Source of the DNA: Beroe forskalii
Lineage: Eukaryota > Ctenophora > Nuda > Beroida > Beroidae
NCBI GenBank assembly: GCA_011033025.1
Contig: WFMF01000535.1
Location: 1-64,000 of the forward strand
DNA length: 64,000 bases
Direction: 5' to 3'
The position numbers were made by a program, and so were the translations under genes. Positions 1 through 11,982 of the stretch are shown here, piece by piece. The notes beneath the pieces are model-generated. The model ran no database searches. It saw only the letters and a list, made by a program, of their open reading frames with translations, and had not been told where the DNA came from. Position 1 is the first letter of the stretch, and every line of letters begins with the position of its first letter.

Positions 1-23
1 TTGAGATGAAAATATTCTTACCA

Positions 24-275
24 TGACAACACTGTACCCATGACACTGCTTTGTAACCATGACACCGCTTTGTAACCATGCCACCACTGTAACCTTGACA
101 CCACTGTAACCTTGACACCACTGTAACCTTGACACCACTGTACCCATGACAGCACTGTAACCATGACAACACTGTACCCATGACACCACTTTGTAACCAT
201 GACAACACTGTACCCTTGACACCACTGTAACCTTGACACCACTGTAACCTTGACACCACTGTAACCATGGTAACC
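24..275. repeat. Minisatellite upstream of SAE1
   Basis: Tandem ~19-bp units of the type ACCATGACACCACTGTA and CCTTGACACCACTGTAA run up to 10 bp before the SAE1 start codon. The array ends in the palindrome GTAACCATGGTAAC. It occupies the expected promoter or 5' UTR position. The open frame on the minus strand here is a repeat shadow. Confidence 0.8.
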
Positions 276-283
276 TCTGAAGG

Positions 284-3200
284 ATGGTTGAGATAACAGA
301 CGACGAGGCTGCTCTCTACGACAGACAGATCAGGTTGTGGGGGGTGGACGCACAAAGGTCCCTGAGAGCGGCTAACGTCTTCGTGAAGAGGTGTGGGGCG
401 CTGGTGAGTGATTCCAGAATTCAGGAGAAAACTTAAAATTCAGGGGAAAACTAAATTCAAGGGAGACACTACTAGAGTGTTTAAATATGCTTTGAAAGTA
501 CAGCGCTTGAAGCGATGTGATATGAAGGGTTGGGAGTTGTAAACCAGTTCCCCATTCTCAGGGGGCGGAGGTCTGTAAGAACATCGTGTTGTCCGGTGTC
601 AACTCCCTGACCATCCTGGACACAAGGCCGGTGGAGGAGCAGCACTCCGCAAGCAACTTCCTCATCCGGACTAGTGTGGGGAAAACGTTCGGGGAAACCT
701 CAGTTCCTAACCTCCAAATACTGGTCAGTGACTGAAAGGATTCTTAGCAGGGAAGCCTTGAACTAAAGCAACTTAAAGTACTTTAGTAACTCAACTCGAA
801 ATATAGGAACTACAGTAGACTTAACTATTTCTTCTGAACCCCTTAAAGGGGCGAAAGAAGGCAGTTTTTAAGCCCAAAAACGCGATTTTTACCCCCCATA
901 ACAGACAGAAAATGGCTGATTTCGGGATTCTGAAGTATGGTATGTCTTTCTTCGGTCGTCCATGGATGGCGTGCAAATTTTCAGCTCAATCGGCCAAAGC
1001 TTTTCGATTTCGGATCTTGGGTGCCTCAGAAATGAAGAACGTCCTGGATCACTGTTTTGAGAGGCACCAATAGGGTTTTTTGGATTTTACAGGAAAACAA
1101 AGGAAAACTGGCGAATATCATTGGTTCAGTGGTTTCAGGCGCATAATTTATGACCAAATACACTTCTATTTGACCGCCCATAAGACATCTACGCCCAATA
1201 AGGGGCGAAAAAAGGCAGTTTTTAAGCCGAAAAACGCGACTTTAACCCCCCATAACAGACAGAAAATGGCTGATTTCGGGATTCTGAAGTATGGTATGTC
1301 TTTCTTAGGTCGTCCATGGATGGCGTGCAAATTTTCAGCTCAATCGGCCAAAGCTTTTCGATTTCGGATCTTGGGTGCCTCAGAAATGAAAAACATCCTG
1401 GGTCCCTGGATCACTGTTTTGAGAGGAAAAATAGGGTTTTTTGGATTTTACAGGAAAACAGAGGAAAACTGGCGAATATCATTGGTTCAGTGGTTTCAGG
1501 CGCATAATTTATGACCAGATACACTTCTATTTGACCGCCCATGAGACATCTACGCCCAATAAGTGGCGAAAAAACGCAGTTTTTAAGCCGAAAACGCGAC
1601 TTTAACCCCCCATTACAGACAGAAAATGGCTGATTTCGGGATTCTGAAGTATGGCATGTCTTTCTTAGGTCGTCCATGGATGGCGTGCAATTTTTCAGCT
1701 CAATCGGCCAAAGCTTTTCGATTTCGGATCTTGGGTGCCTCAGAAATGAAGAACGTCCTGGATCACTGTTTTTAGAGGTACAAATAGATTTTTTGGATTT
1801 CACAGGAAAACAAAGGAAAACTGGCGAATATCATTGGTTCAGTGGTTTCAGGCGCATAATTTATGACCAGATACACTTCTATTTGACCGCCCATGAGACA
1901 TCTACGCCCAATAAGGGGCGAAAAAAGGCAGTTTTTAAGCCGAAAAACGCGATTTTTACCCCCCATAACAGACAGAAAATGGCTGATTTCGGGATTATGA
2001 AGTATGGTATGTCTTTCTTAGGTCGTCCATGGATGGCGTGCAATTTTTCAGCTCAATCGGCCAAAGCTTTTCGATTTCGGATCTTGGGTGCCTCTATCAG
2101 AAATGAAGAACGTCCTGGATCACTGTTTTGAGAGGTAAAAATAGGGTTTTTGGATTTTACAAGAAAACAAAGGAAAACTGGCGAATATCATTGGTTCAGT
2201 GGTTTCAGGCGCATAATTTATGACCAGATACACTTCTATTTGACCACCCATGAGACATCTACGCCCAATAAGGGGCGAAAAAAGGCAGTTTTTAAGCCGA
2301 AAAACGCGATTTTAACCCCCATAACAGACAGAAAATGGCTGATTTCGGGATTCTGAAGTATGGTATGTCTTTCTTAGGTCGTCCAAGGATGGCGTGCAAA
2401 TTTTTCAGCTCAATCGGCCAAAGCTTTTCGATTTCGGATCTTGGGTGCCTCAGAAATGAAGAACATCCTGGATCACTGTTTTTGAGAGGTAAAAATAGGG
2501 TTTTTGGATTTTACAGGAAAACAAAGGAAAACTGGTGAATATCATTGGTTCAGTGGTTGCAGGCGCATAATTTATGACCAGATACACTTCTATTTGACCA
2601 CCCATGAGACATCTACGCCCAATAAGGGGCGAAAAAACGCAGTTTTTTAGCCGAAAAACGCGACTTTAACCTCCCATAACAGACAGAAAATGGCTGATTT
2701 CGGGATTCTGAAGTATGGTATGTCTTTCTTAGGTCGTCCATGGATGGCGTGCAAATTTTCAGCTCAATCGGCCAAAGTTTTTCGATTTCGGATCTTGGGT
2801 GCCTCAGAAATTAAGAACGTCCTGGATCACTGTTTTGAGAGGTAAAAATAGGGTATTTTGGATTTTACAAGAAAACAAAGGAAAACTGGCGAATATCATT
2901 GGTTCAGAGGTCTCAGGCGCATGATTTATGACCAGATACACTTCCATTTGACCACCCATGAGACATCCACGCCCAATAAATGGCGAAAAAAGGCAGTTTT
3001 TAAGCCCAAAAACGCGATTTTAACCCCCCATAACAGACAGAAAATGGCTGATTTCGGGATTCTGAAGTATGGTATGTCTTTCTTAGGTCGTCCATGGATG
3101 GCGTGCAAATTTTCAGCTCAATCGCCCATTCGCCCAAAGTTTTTCGATTTCGGATCGTGGGTGCCTCAGAAATGAAGAACATCCTAGATCACTGTTTTGA

Positions 3201-6200
3201 GAGGTAAAAATAGGGTTTTTTGGATTTTACAGGAAAACAAAGGAAAACTGGCTTCAGAATATCATTGGTTCAGTGGTTTCAGGCGCATAATTTATGACCA
3301 GATACACTTCTATTTGACCGCCCATGAGACATCTACGCCCAATAAGGGGCGAAAAACGCAGTTTTAAGCCGAAAAACGCGACTTTAACCCCCCCCCATAA
3401 CAGACAGAAAATGGCTGATTTCGGGATTCTGAAGTATGGTATGTCTTTCTTAGGTCGTCCATGGATGGCGTGCAAATTTTCAGCTCAATCGGCCAAAGTT
3501 TTTCGATTTCGGTTCTTTGGTGCCTCAGAAATGAAGAACATCCTGGATCACTGTTTTGAGAGGTAAAAATAAGGTTTTTTGGATTTTACAAGAAAACAAA
3601 GGAAAACTGGCGAATATCATTGGTTCAGTGGTTTCAGGCGCATAATTTATGACCAGATACACTTCTATTTGACCGCCCATGAGACATCTACGCCCAATAA
3701 GGGGCGAAAAAACGCAGTTTTAAGCCGAAAAACGCGACTTTAACCCCCATAACAGACAGAAAATGGCTGATTTCGGGATTCTGAAGTATGGTATGTCTTT
3801 CTTAGGTCGTCCATGGATGGCGTGCAAATTTTCAGCTCAATCGGCCAAAGCTTTTCGATTTCGGATCTTGGGTGCCTCAGAAATGAAAAACATCCTGGGT
3901 CCCTGGATCACTGTTTTGAGGAGGAAAAAAAGGGTTTTTGGATTTTACAGGAAAACAGAGGAAAACTGGCGAATATCATTGGTTCAGTGGTTTCAGGCGC
4001 ATAATTTATGACCAGATACACTGCTATTTGACCGCCAATGAAACATCTACGCCCAATAAGTGGCGAAAAACGCAGTTTTTAAGCCGAAAACGCGACTTTA
4101 ACCCCCATAACAGACAGAAAATGGCTGATTTCGGGATTCTGAAGTATGGTATGTCTTTCTTAGGTCGTCCATGAATGGCGTGCAAATTTTCAGCTCAATC
4201 GGCCAAAGTTTTTCGATTTCGGATCTTGGGTGCCTCAGAAATGAAGAACATCCTGGATCACTGTTTTGAGAGGTAAAAATAGGGTTTTTTGGATTTTACA
4301 AGAAAACAAAGGAAAACTGGCGAATATCATTGGTTCAGTGGTTTCAGGCGCATAATTTATGACCAGATACACTTCTATTTGACCGCCCATGAGACATCTA
4401 CGCCCAATAAGGGGCGAAAAAACGCAGTTTTTAAGCCGAAAAACGCGACTTTAACCCCCCATAACAGACAGAAAATGGCTGATTTCGGGATTCTGAAGTA
4501 TGGTATGTCTTTCTTAGGTCGTCCATGGATGGCGTGCAAATTTTCAGCTCAATCGGCCAAAGTTTTTTGATTTCGGATCTTGGGTGCCTCAGAAATGAAG
4601 AACATCCTGGATCACTGTTTTGAGAGGTAAAAATAGGGTTTTTTGGATTTTACAAGAAAACAAAGGAAAACTGGCGAATATCATTGGTTCAGTGGTTTCA
4701 GGCGCATAATTTATGACCAGATACACTTCTATTTGACCGCCCATGAGACATCTACGCCCAATAAGGGGCGAAAAAACGCAGTTTTTAAGCCGAAAAACGC
4801 GACTTTAACCCCCCATAACAGACAGAAAATGGCTGATTTCGGGATTCTGAAGTATGGAATGTCTTTCTTAGGTCGTCCATGGATGGTGTGCAAATTTTCA
4901 GCTCAATGGGTTAAAGTTTTTCGATTTCGGTTCTTGGGTGCCTCAGAAATGAAGAACATCCTGGATCACTGTTTTGAGAGGTAAAAATAAGGTTTTTTGG
5001 ATTTTACAAGAAAACAAAGGAAAACTGGCGAATATCATTGGTTCAGTGGTTTCCAGGCGCATAATTTATGACCAGATACACTTCTATTTGACCGCCCATG
5101 AGACATCTACGCCCAATAAGGGGCGAAAAAACGCAGTTTTTAAGCCGAAAAACGCGACTTTAACCCCCCATAACAGACAGAAAATGGCTGATTTCGGGAT
5201 TCTGAAGTATGGTATGTCTTTCTTAGGTCGTCCATGGATGGCGTGCAAATTTTCAGCTCAATCGGCCAAAGCTTTTCGATTTCGGATCTTGGGTGCCTCA
5301 GAAATGAAAAACATCCTGGGTCCCTGGATCACTGTTTTGAGAGGAAAAAAAGGGTTTTTTGTATTTTACAGGAAAACAGAGGAAAACTGGCGAATATCAT
5401 TGGTTCAGTGGTTTCAGGCGCATAATTTATGACCAGATACACTTCTATTTGACCGCCAATGAGACATCTACGCCCAATAAGTGGCGAAAAAACGCAGTTT
5501 TTAAGCCGAAAACGCGACTTTAACCCCCCATAACAGACAGAAAATGGCTGATTCCGGGATTCTGAAGTATGGTATGTCTTTCTTAGGTCGTCCATGAATG
5601 GCGTGCAAATTTTCAGCTCAATCGGCCAAAGTTTTCGATTTCGGATCTTGGGTGCCTCAGAAATGAAGAACATCCTGGATCACTGTTTTTGAGAGGTAAA
5701 AATAGGGTTTTTAGTTTTACAAGAAAACAAAGGAAAACTGGCGAATATCATTGGTTCAGTGGTTTCAGGCGCATAATTTATGACCAGATACACTTCTATT
5801 TGACCGCCCATGAGACATCTACGCCCAATAAGGGGCGAAAAAAGGCAGTTTTTAAGCCGAAAAACGCGACTTTAACCCCCCATAACTGACAGAAAATGGC
5901 TTATTTCGGGATTCTGAAGTATGGCATGTCTTTCTTAGGTCGTCCATGGATGGCGTGCAAATTTTCAGCTCAATCGGTTAATGTTTTTCGATTTCGGATC
6001 TTGGGTGCCTCAGAAACGAAGAACGTCCTGGATCACTGTTTTGAGAGGTAAAAATAGGGTTTTTTGGATTTTACAGGAAAACAAAGGAAAACTGGCGAAT
6101 ATCATTGGTTCAGTGGTTTCAGGCGCATGATTTATGACCAGATACAATTCTATTTGACCACCCATGAGACATCTACTTCCAATAAATGGCGAAAAAAGGC

Positions 6201-9200
6201 AGTTTTTAAGCCCAAAAACGCGATTTTAATTAACCCCCCATAACAGACAGAAAATGGCTGATTTCGGGATTCTGAAGTATGGTATGTCTTTCTTAGGTCG
6301 TCCATGGATGGCGTGCAAATTTTCAGCTCAATCGAACAAAGTTTTTCGATTTCGGATCTTGGGTGCCTCAGAAATGAAGAACGTCCTGGATCACTGTTTT
6401 GAGAGGTAAAAATAGGGTTTTTTGGATTTTACAGAAAAACAAAGGAAAACTGGCGAATATCATTGGTTCAGTGGTTTCAGGCGCACAATTTATGACCAGA
6501 TAAACTTCCATTTGACCACCCATGAGACATCTACACCCAATGAGGGGCGAAAAAAGGCAGTTTTTAAGCCCAAAAACGCGATTTTAACCCCCCATAACAG
6601 ACATAAAATGGCTGATTTCGGGATTCTGAAGTATGGCATGTCTTTCTTAGGTCGTCCATGGATGGCGTGCAAATTTTCAGCTCAATCGGCCAAAGCTTTT
6701 CGATTTCGGATCTTGGGTGCCTCAGAAATGAAGAACGTCCTGGATCACTGTTTTGAGAGGTACAAATAGGGTTTTTTGGATTTTACAGGAAAACAAAGGA
6801 AAACTGGCGAATATCATTTATGACCAGATACACTTCTATTTGACCGCCCATAAGACATCTACGCCCAATAAGGGGCGAAAAAAGGCAGTTTTCAAGCCGA
6901 AAAACGCGACTTTAACCCCCCCCCATAACAGACAGAAAATGGCTGATTTCGGGATTCTGAAGTATGGTATGTCTTCCTTAGGTCGTCCATGGATGGCGTG
7001 CAAATTTTCAGTTCAATCAGCCAAAGCTTTTCGATTTCGGATCTTGGGTGCCTCAGAAATGAAGAACGTCCTGGATCACTGTTTTGAGAGGTACAAATAG
7101 GGTTTTTTGGATTTTACAGGAAAACAAAGGAAAACTGTCGAATATCATTGGTTCAGTGGTTTCAGGCGCATAATTTATGACCAGATACACTTCTATTTGA
7201 CCGCCCATGAGACATCTACGCCCAATAAATGGCGAAAAAAGGCAGTTTTTAAGCCGAAAAACGCGACTTTAACCCCCCATAACAGACAGAAAATGGCTGA
7301 TTTCGGGATTCTGAAGTATGGTATGTCTTTCTTAGGTCGACCATGGATGGCGTGCAAATTTTCAGCTCAATCGGCCAAAGTTTTTCGATTCCGGATCTTG
7401 GGTGCCTCAGAAATGAAGAACGTCCTGGATCACTGTTTTGAGAGGTAAAAATAGGGTTTTTTGGATTTTACAGGAAAACAAAGGAAAACTGGCGAATACC
7501 ATTGGTTCAGTGGTTTCAGGCGCATAATTTATGACCAGATACACTTCTATTTGACCACCCATGAGACATCTACGCCAAAAAAGGGGCGAAAAAAGGCAGT
7601 TTTTAAGCCCAAAAACGCGATTTTAACCCCCCATAACAGACAGAAAATGGCTGATCTCGGGATTCTGAAGTATGGTATGTCTTTATTAGGTCGTCCATGG
7701 ATGGCGTGCAAATTTTCAGCTCAATTGGCCAAAGCTTTTCGATTTCGGATCTTGGGTGCCTCAGAAATGAAGAACGTCCTGGATCACTGTTTTGAGAGGT
7801 ACAAATAGGGTTTTTTGGATTTTACAGGAAAACAAAGGAAAACTGGCGAATATCATTGGTTCAGTGGTTTCAGGCGCATAATTTATGACCAGATACACTT
7901 CTATTTGACCGCCCATGAGACATCTACGCGATTTTTACCCCCCATAACAGACAGAAAATGGCTGATTTCGGGATTCTGAAGTATGGTATGTCTTTCTCAG
8001 GTCGTCCATGGATGGCGTGCAAATTTTCAGCTCAATCGGCCAAAGCTTTTCGATTTCGGATCTTGGGTGCCTCTATCAGAAATGAAGAACGTCCTGGATC
8101 ACTGTTTTGAGAGGTACAAATAGGGTTTTTTGGATTTTACAGGAAAACAAAGGAAAACTGGCGAATATCATTGGTTCAGTGGTTTCAGGCGCATAATTTA
8201 TGACCAGATACACTTCTATTTGACCACCTATGAGACATCTACGCCCAATAAATGGCGAAAAAAAGTCAGTTTTCAAGCCCAAAAACGCGATTTTAACCCT
8301 CCATAACAGACAGAAAATGGCTGATTTCGGGATTCTGAAGTATGGTATGTCTTTCTTAGGTCGTCCATGAATGGCGTGCAAATTTTCAGCTCAATCGGCC
8401 AAAGTTTTTCGATTTCGGATCTTGGGTGCCTCAGAAATGAAGAACGTCCTGGATCACTGTTTTGAGAGGTAAAAATAGGGTTTTTTGGATTATACAGGAA
8501 AACAAAGGAAAACTGGCGAATATCATTGGTTCAGTGGTTTCAGGCGCATAATCTATGACCAGATACACTTCTATTTGATCACCCATGAGACATCTACGCC
8601 CAATAAGGGCGAAAAAGGCAGTTTTAAGCCGAAAACGCGATTTAAACCCCCATAACAGACAGAAAATGGCTGATTCCGGGATTCTGAAGTATGGTACGTC
8701 TTTCTTAGGTCGTCCATGGATGGCGTGCAAATTTTCAGCTCAATCAGCCAAAGCTTTTCGATTTCGGATCTTGGGTGCCTCAGAAATGAATACCGGCCTG
8801 GATCACTGTTTTGAGAGGTAAAAATAGGGGTTTTTTTTATTTTACAGGAAAACAAAGGAAAACTGGCGAATATCATTGGTTCAGTGGTTTCAGGCGCATG
8901 ATTTATGACCAGATACACTTCTATTTGACCACCCATGAGACATCTACGCCCAATAAATGGCGAAAAAAGGCAGTTTTTAAGCCAAAAACGCGATTTTAAC
9001 CCCCCATAACAGACAGAAAATGGCTGATATCGGGATTCTGAAGTATGGTATGTCTTTCTTAGGTCGTCCATGGATGGCGTGCAAATTTTCAGCTCAATCG
9101 GCCAAAGCTTTTCGATTTCGGATCTTGGGTGCCTCAGAAATGAAGAACGTCCTGGATCACTGTTTTGAGAGGTACAAATAGGTTTTTTTTGGATTTTACA

Positions 9201-11437
9201 GGAAAACAAAGGAAAACTGGCGAATATCATTGGTTTAGTGGTTTCAGGCGCATAATTTATGACCAGATACACTTCTATTTGACCACCCATAAGACATCTA
9301 CGCCGAATAAGGGGCGAAAAAAGGCAGCATTTAAGCCGAAAAACGCGATTTTAACCCCCCATAACAGACATAAAATGGCTGATTTCGGGATCCTGAAGTA
9401 TGGTATGTCTTTCTTAGGTCGTCCATGGATGGCGTGCAAATTTTCAGCTCAATCGGCCAAAGTTTTTCGATTTCGGATCTTGGGTGCCTCAGAAATGAAG
9501 AACGTCCTGGATCACTGTTTTGAGAGGTAAAAATAGGGTTTTTTGGATTTTACAGGAAAACTGGCGACTATCATTGGTTCAGTGGTTTCAGGCGCATAAT
9601 TTATGACCAGATACACTTCTATTTCCACCCATGAGACATCTACGCCCAATAATATGTTGCTATAGTAACGTTTTTTTCAGAACCCTCTAGGTTGCTATAG
9701 TAACGTTGTTTTCAGAACCCTCTAGGTTGCTATAGTAACGTTGTTTTCAGAACCCTATAGGTATTTATCGTAACGTTGTTTTCAGAACCCTCTAGGTTGT
9801 TATAGTAACGTTGTTTTCAGAACCCTCTAGTAAACGTGAAGTTCGTGGAAGAAGAACTGACAGAGGAAAACATAGGCAACTACTCCATCGTCTGCATAAC
9901 AGGTCCATTTTACATTGACCAATCAGCGCTCTAGTTTTTGTAAAACTCACGCCCTGATTGGCGATGTATATTTCATTTGATGGACTTTATATGAGCCTAG
10001 GGGTGTTAACTTTACCATGCATCACCATGTGTTACTATGTTAGTATGTTGTTACCATGACATGTTACCATGTTACCATGCGTTACCATGCTCTCTCTGCA
10101 GACGGCACTAAGTCAGAGTACGAAGCAACTAACTCGCTGTGTCGTCGCCATGGAGTCGCCTTCCTAGCAACCAACACGTGGGGCATGGCGGGCTTCATGT
10201 TCCAGGACTGCGGAGACAAGTATTCTTACATCGCAGAGAAGGCAAAACTCATCCGGGAAAGGTATGCGAAACACGAACCCTTACTAAACTCTGAAGCGAT
10301 TTAGTATTGGGGTTTTAGGGAGATAACAGATAAGATGCAGTCACATATCAAAGTGTTATTCATCTTCTCATTATTCCTTATATGGAATAACCACTCTCAG
10401 ACCTCTGATAAGCCGGACACTAAACGAAGGAAAGTTGAGGACGAGGAAGCTGAGTTCGAGGAAAGAGAAGCTCACTTCACCCAACTCAGTGACACCGCTC
10501 CTCTTTCCAACCTAAGACATTCCTCCCCCACAGTACTCATTGCGCAAGGTTATTATGCCATATTAGGGCAACACGTGACTCCCACAGGACTCATTGCGCA
10601 AGGTTATTTTGCCATATTAGGTAAACATGTGACTTCCACTGTACTTATTGCACAAGGTAATTATTCCATATTAGGTAAACACCTGATTCCTGTTGTTCTC
10701 AAAGTTGCTCGATGTTGACTATTGCGTTTTTTCATTAACATTGGCGCCCCTTTTGAAGGCAAACTAGATGGCGCGTCAGACGTTAGCGCCTACTGTAAAG
10801 ATATGTCAGAGAAGTTGAAATGCAAGGCGGTACCATCGGACCTCTTGAGGTAAGGCAACCTTTTTAAGTTTCTACATGTCATATTGACAGAAATTATCAT
10901 CATCTTTTCTAGAGTCAAAATAATATCGTAGGTCAGACAATGTTACTATGGTGCAATGCTACCATGATTTCTATGTTACCATGGTGATTCCATGCTTACT
11001 AATTTCAGTAATGTCGAGGGTGAGCTGGTGCCAGTATGTGCTATCATTGGAGGAATAGTTAGTCAGGAAATCATCATGGAAACCAACCAATTACCGTGAC
11101 TTGGTCCGATTCAGTAGTCGTTTTTTAAGACATTGAGACTTAAGACTAGATTTCTCATACTATAAGTTCCCAAAGTTTGTTATACAGTAGAAACAACCCT
11201 CTCTGCATTGTGAAATATTTAGCCGGAACTGGACCAACGATCTCTAACTCAATATCAAATCATCATTGCACCCTCTCTACAACTCTACAATTGGGTATAT
11301 AACTCAATATCATTAACAATTTTCAGGAAATAATCAAGATAGTTAGCAAGAAAGACCCGCCTATTGTGAACAGTTTCTTCTACGATGCCTTGTCAGGGGC
11401 CGGCATCATCGAAAACATGACCGCAGCTAAACAGTAG
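284..11437 (+). CDS. SAE1: SUMO-activating enzyme subunit 1 (SAE1/AOS1), multi-exon gene
   Basis: SAE1 pairs with UBA2 to form the E1 enzyme that adenylates SUMO and starts SUMO conjugation, mainly in the nucleus. Exons: 284-403, 562-723, 9821-9902, 10102-10261, 10319-10352 (tentative micro-exon), 10401-10548, 10759-10849, 11009-11057 or 11066, 11327-11437. The ATG at 284 opens a frame with YDRQIRLWG, the N-terminal signature of E1 ThiF-fold subunits, followed by GAEVCKNIVLSGVNSLTILD at the nucleotide-binding region. Later exons give an acidic/basic linker with PDTKRRKVEDEE, then VCAIIGGIVSQEII and a C-terminal NSFFYDALSG, as in animal SAE1. Phases agree across all junctions in this model and give about 320 residues (human protein 346). 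The middle exons (10.26-10.76 kb) are the least certain. Poly(A) signal AATAAA lies at 11861. EDRF1 starts 545 bp after the stop on the same strand. Confidence 0.88.
841..9650. repeat. 354-bp satellite array in SAE1 intron 2
   Basis: About 25 head-to-tail monomers of roughly 354 bp fill nearly all of SAE1 intron 2. Landmarks recur in each unit: ATGGCTGATTTCGGGATTCT, GGTCGTCCATGGATGGCGTG, TCGATTTCGGATCTTGGGTG, AGGCGCATAATTTATGACCA. Monomers differ by point changes and small indels; one near 7.9 kb has an internal deletion. Numerous open frames of 60-240 codons on both strands are by-products of the array: they shift frame between neighbouring monomers and have no consistent start. No coding role is supported. 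Confidence 0.95.
9655..9830 (+). repeat. 35-bp array containing the SAE1 exon 3 acceptor
   Basis: Five units of the form GTTGCTATAGTAACG, then TTGTTTTCAG, then AACCCTCTAG. TTTTCAG is the real acceptor before exon 3 (9821), and AACCCTCTAG is the first 10 bases of that exon (codons N-P-L then part of V). Each unit therefore carries a complete 3' splice site plus the start of the exon. Confidence 0.85.
10537..10690 (+). repeat. 54-bp repeats containing the SAE1 exon 5 donor
   Basis: Three imperfect ~54-bp units, each beginning CTCATTGCGCAAG followed by GTTATT or GTAATT and then CCATATTAGG. The end of coding exon (CATTGCGCAAG) and its GT donor are repeated. Related sequence (CCATATTAGGTAAACACGTG) reappears at 17125-17195 inside EDRF1 intron 8, so this is also a dispersed repeat. 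Confidence 0.65.
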
Positions 11438-11982
11438 TGCAGTTTAGCCATGCAAACAGGAGTGCTGTTCAAGCCTTGTGCTTTATTCTATCTGCTTTAT
11501 TTGTTTTATTCAACCTGACGATCTCAGTGACTAGGCAAACCTAGGTTTAAATATTTTGTTACCCTCTGAATTCCATCTTGAATCCTTCAGCTTATTATGA
11601 CTTGAACCCAATCAATGGAAATATTTATTTGATGAGCCTGGAAAGTTAGCTCAATGCACTCTCCAGCTCATTATTTTAAGCAATATGTGAAACTTTCTAG
11701 CCAATTATAATTATTGCATTGACTAATTTAATAACTTTATTATTACACCGTTTTACTGTTTTATTGCAATTGTTTGACACTGAGCTTCATTGCTTCTGAA
11801 AATTGTCCTATTTTGTGCAAAGAAATGCGAAATGGCGGCTAAATTGAATTCTTGAACTAAAATAAAATGAATGATACATTCTTTCTTTCAATACGGTTCA
11901 ATAGATCTTACTTCTTTCAGCATAATCCTTGTGATTTCACCCTAGCTAACTCAATCCCTACCTTCCCAAAAGAAGCTAGTTC
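11438..11982. other. SAE1 3' UTR and short intergenic spacer
   Basis: AT-rich sequence between the SAE1 stop and the EDRF1 start. It holds AATAAA at 11861-11866, the only convincing poly(A) signal for SAE1. No gene or repeat is seen in the remainder. The EDRF1 promoter would have to lie in this interval. Confidence 0.6.

Noticed and set aside
1080..9530. Many 60-240-codon frames with MDFTGKQRKTGEYHWFSGF-like products on both strands
   Set aside because: They are translations of the 354-bp satellite, change frame between monomers, often start at TTG, and have no splice or start context.
10102..10304. GA-AG intron after SAE1 exon 4 (donor at CGG-GAAAGG)
   Set aside because: It would keep phase, but a canonical solution exists with two short GT-AG introns and a 34-bp exon, so the non-canonical model is not needed.
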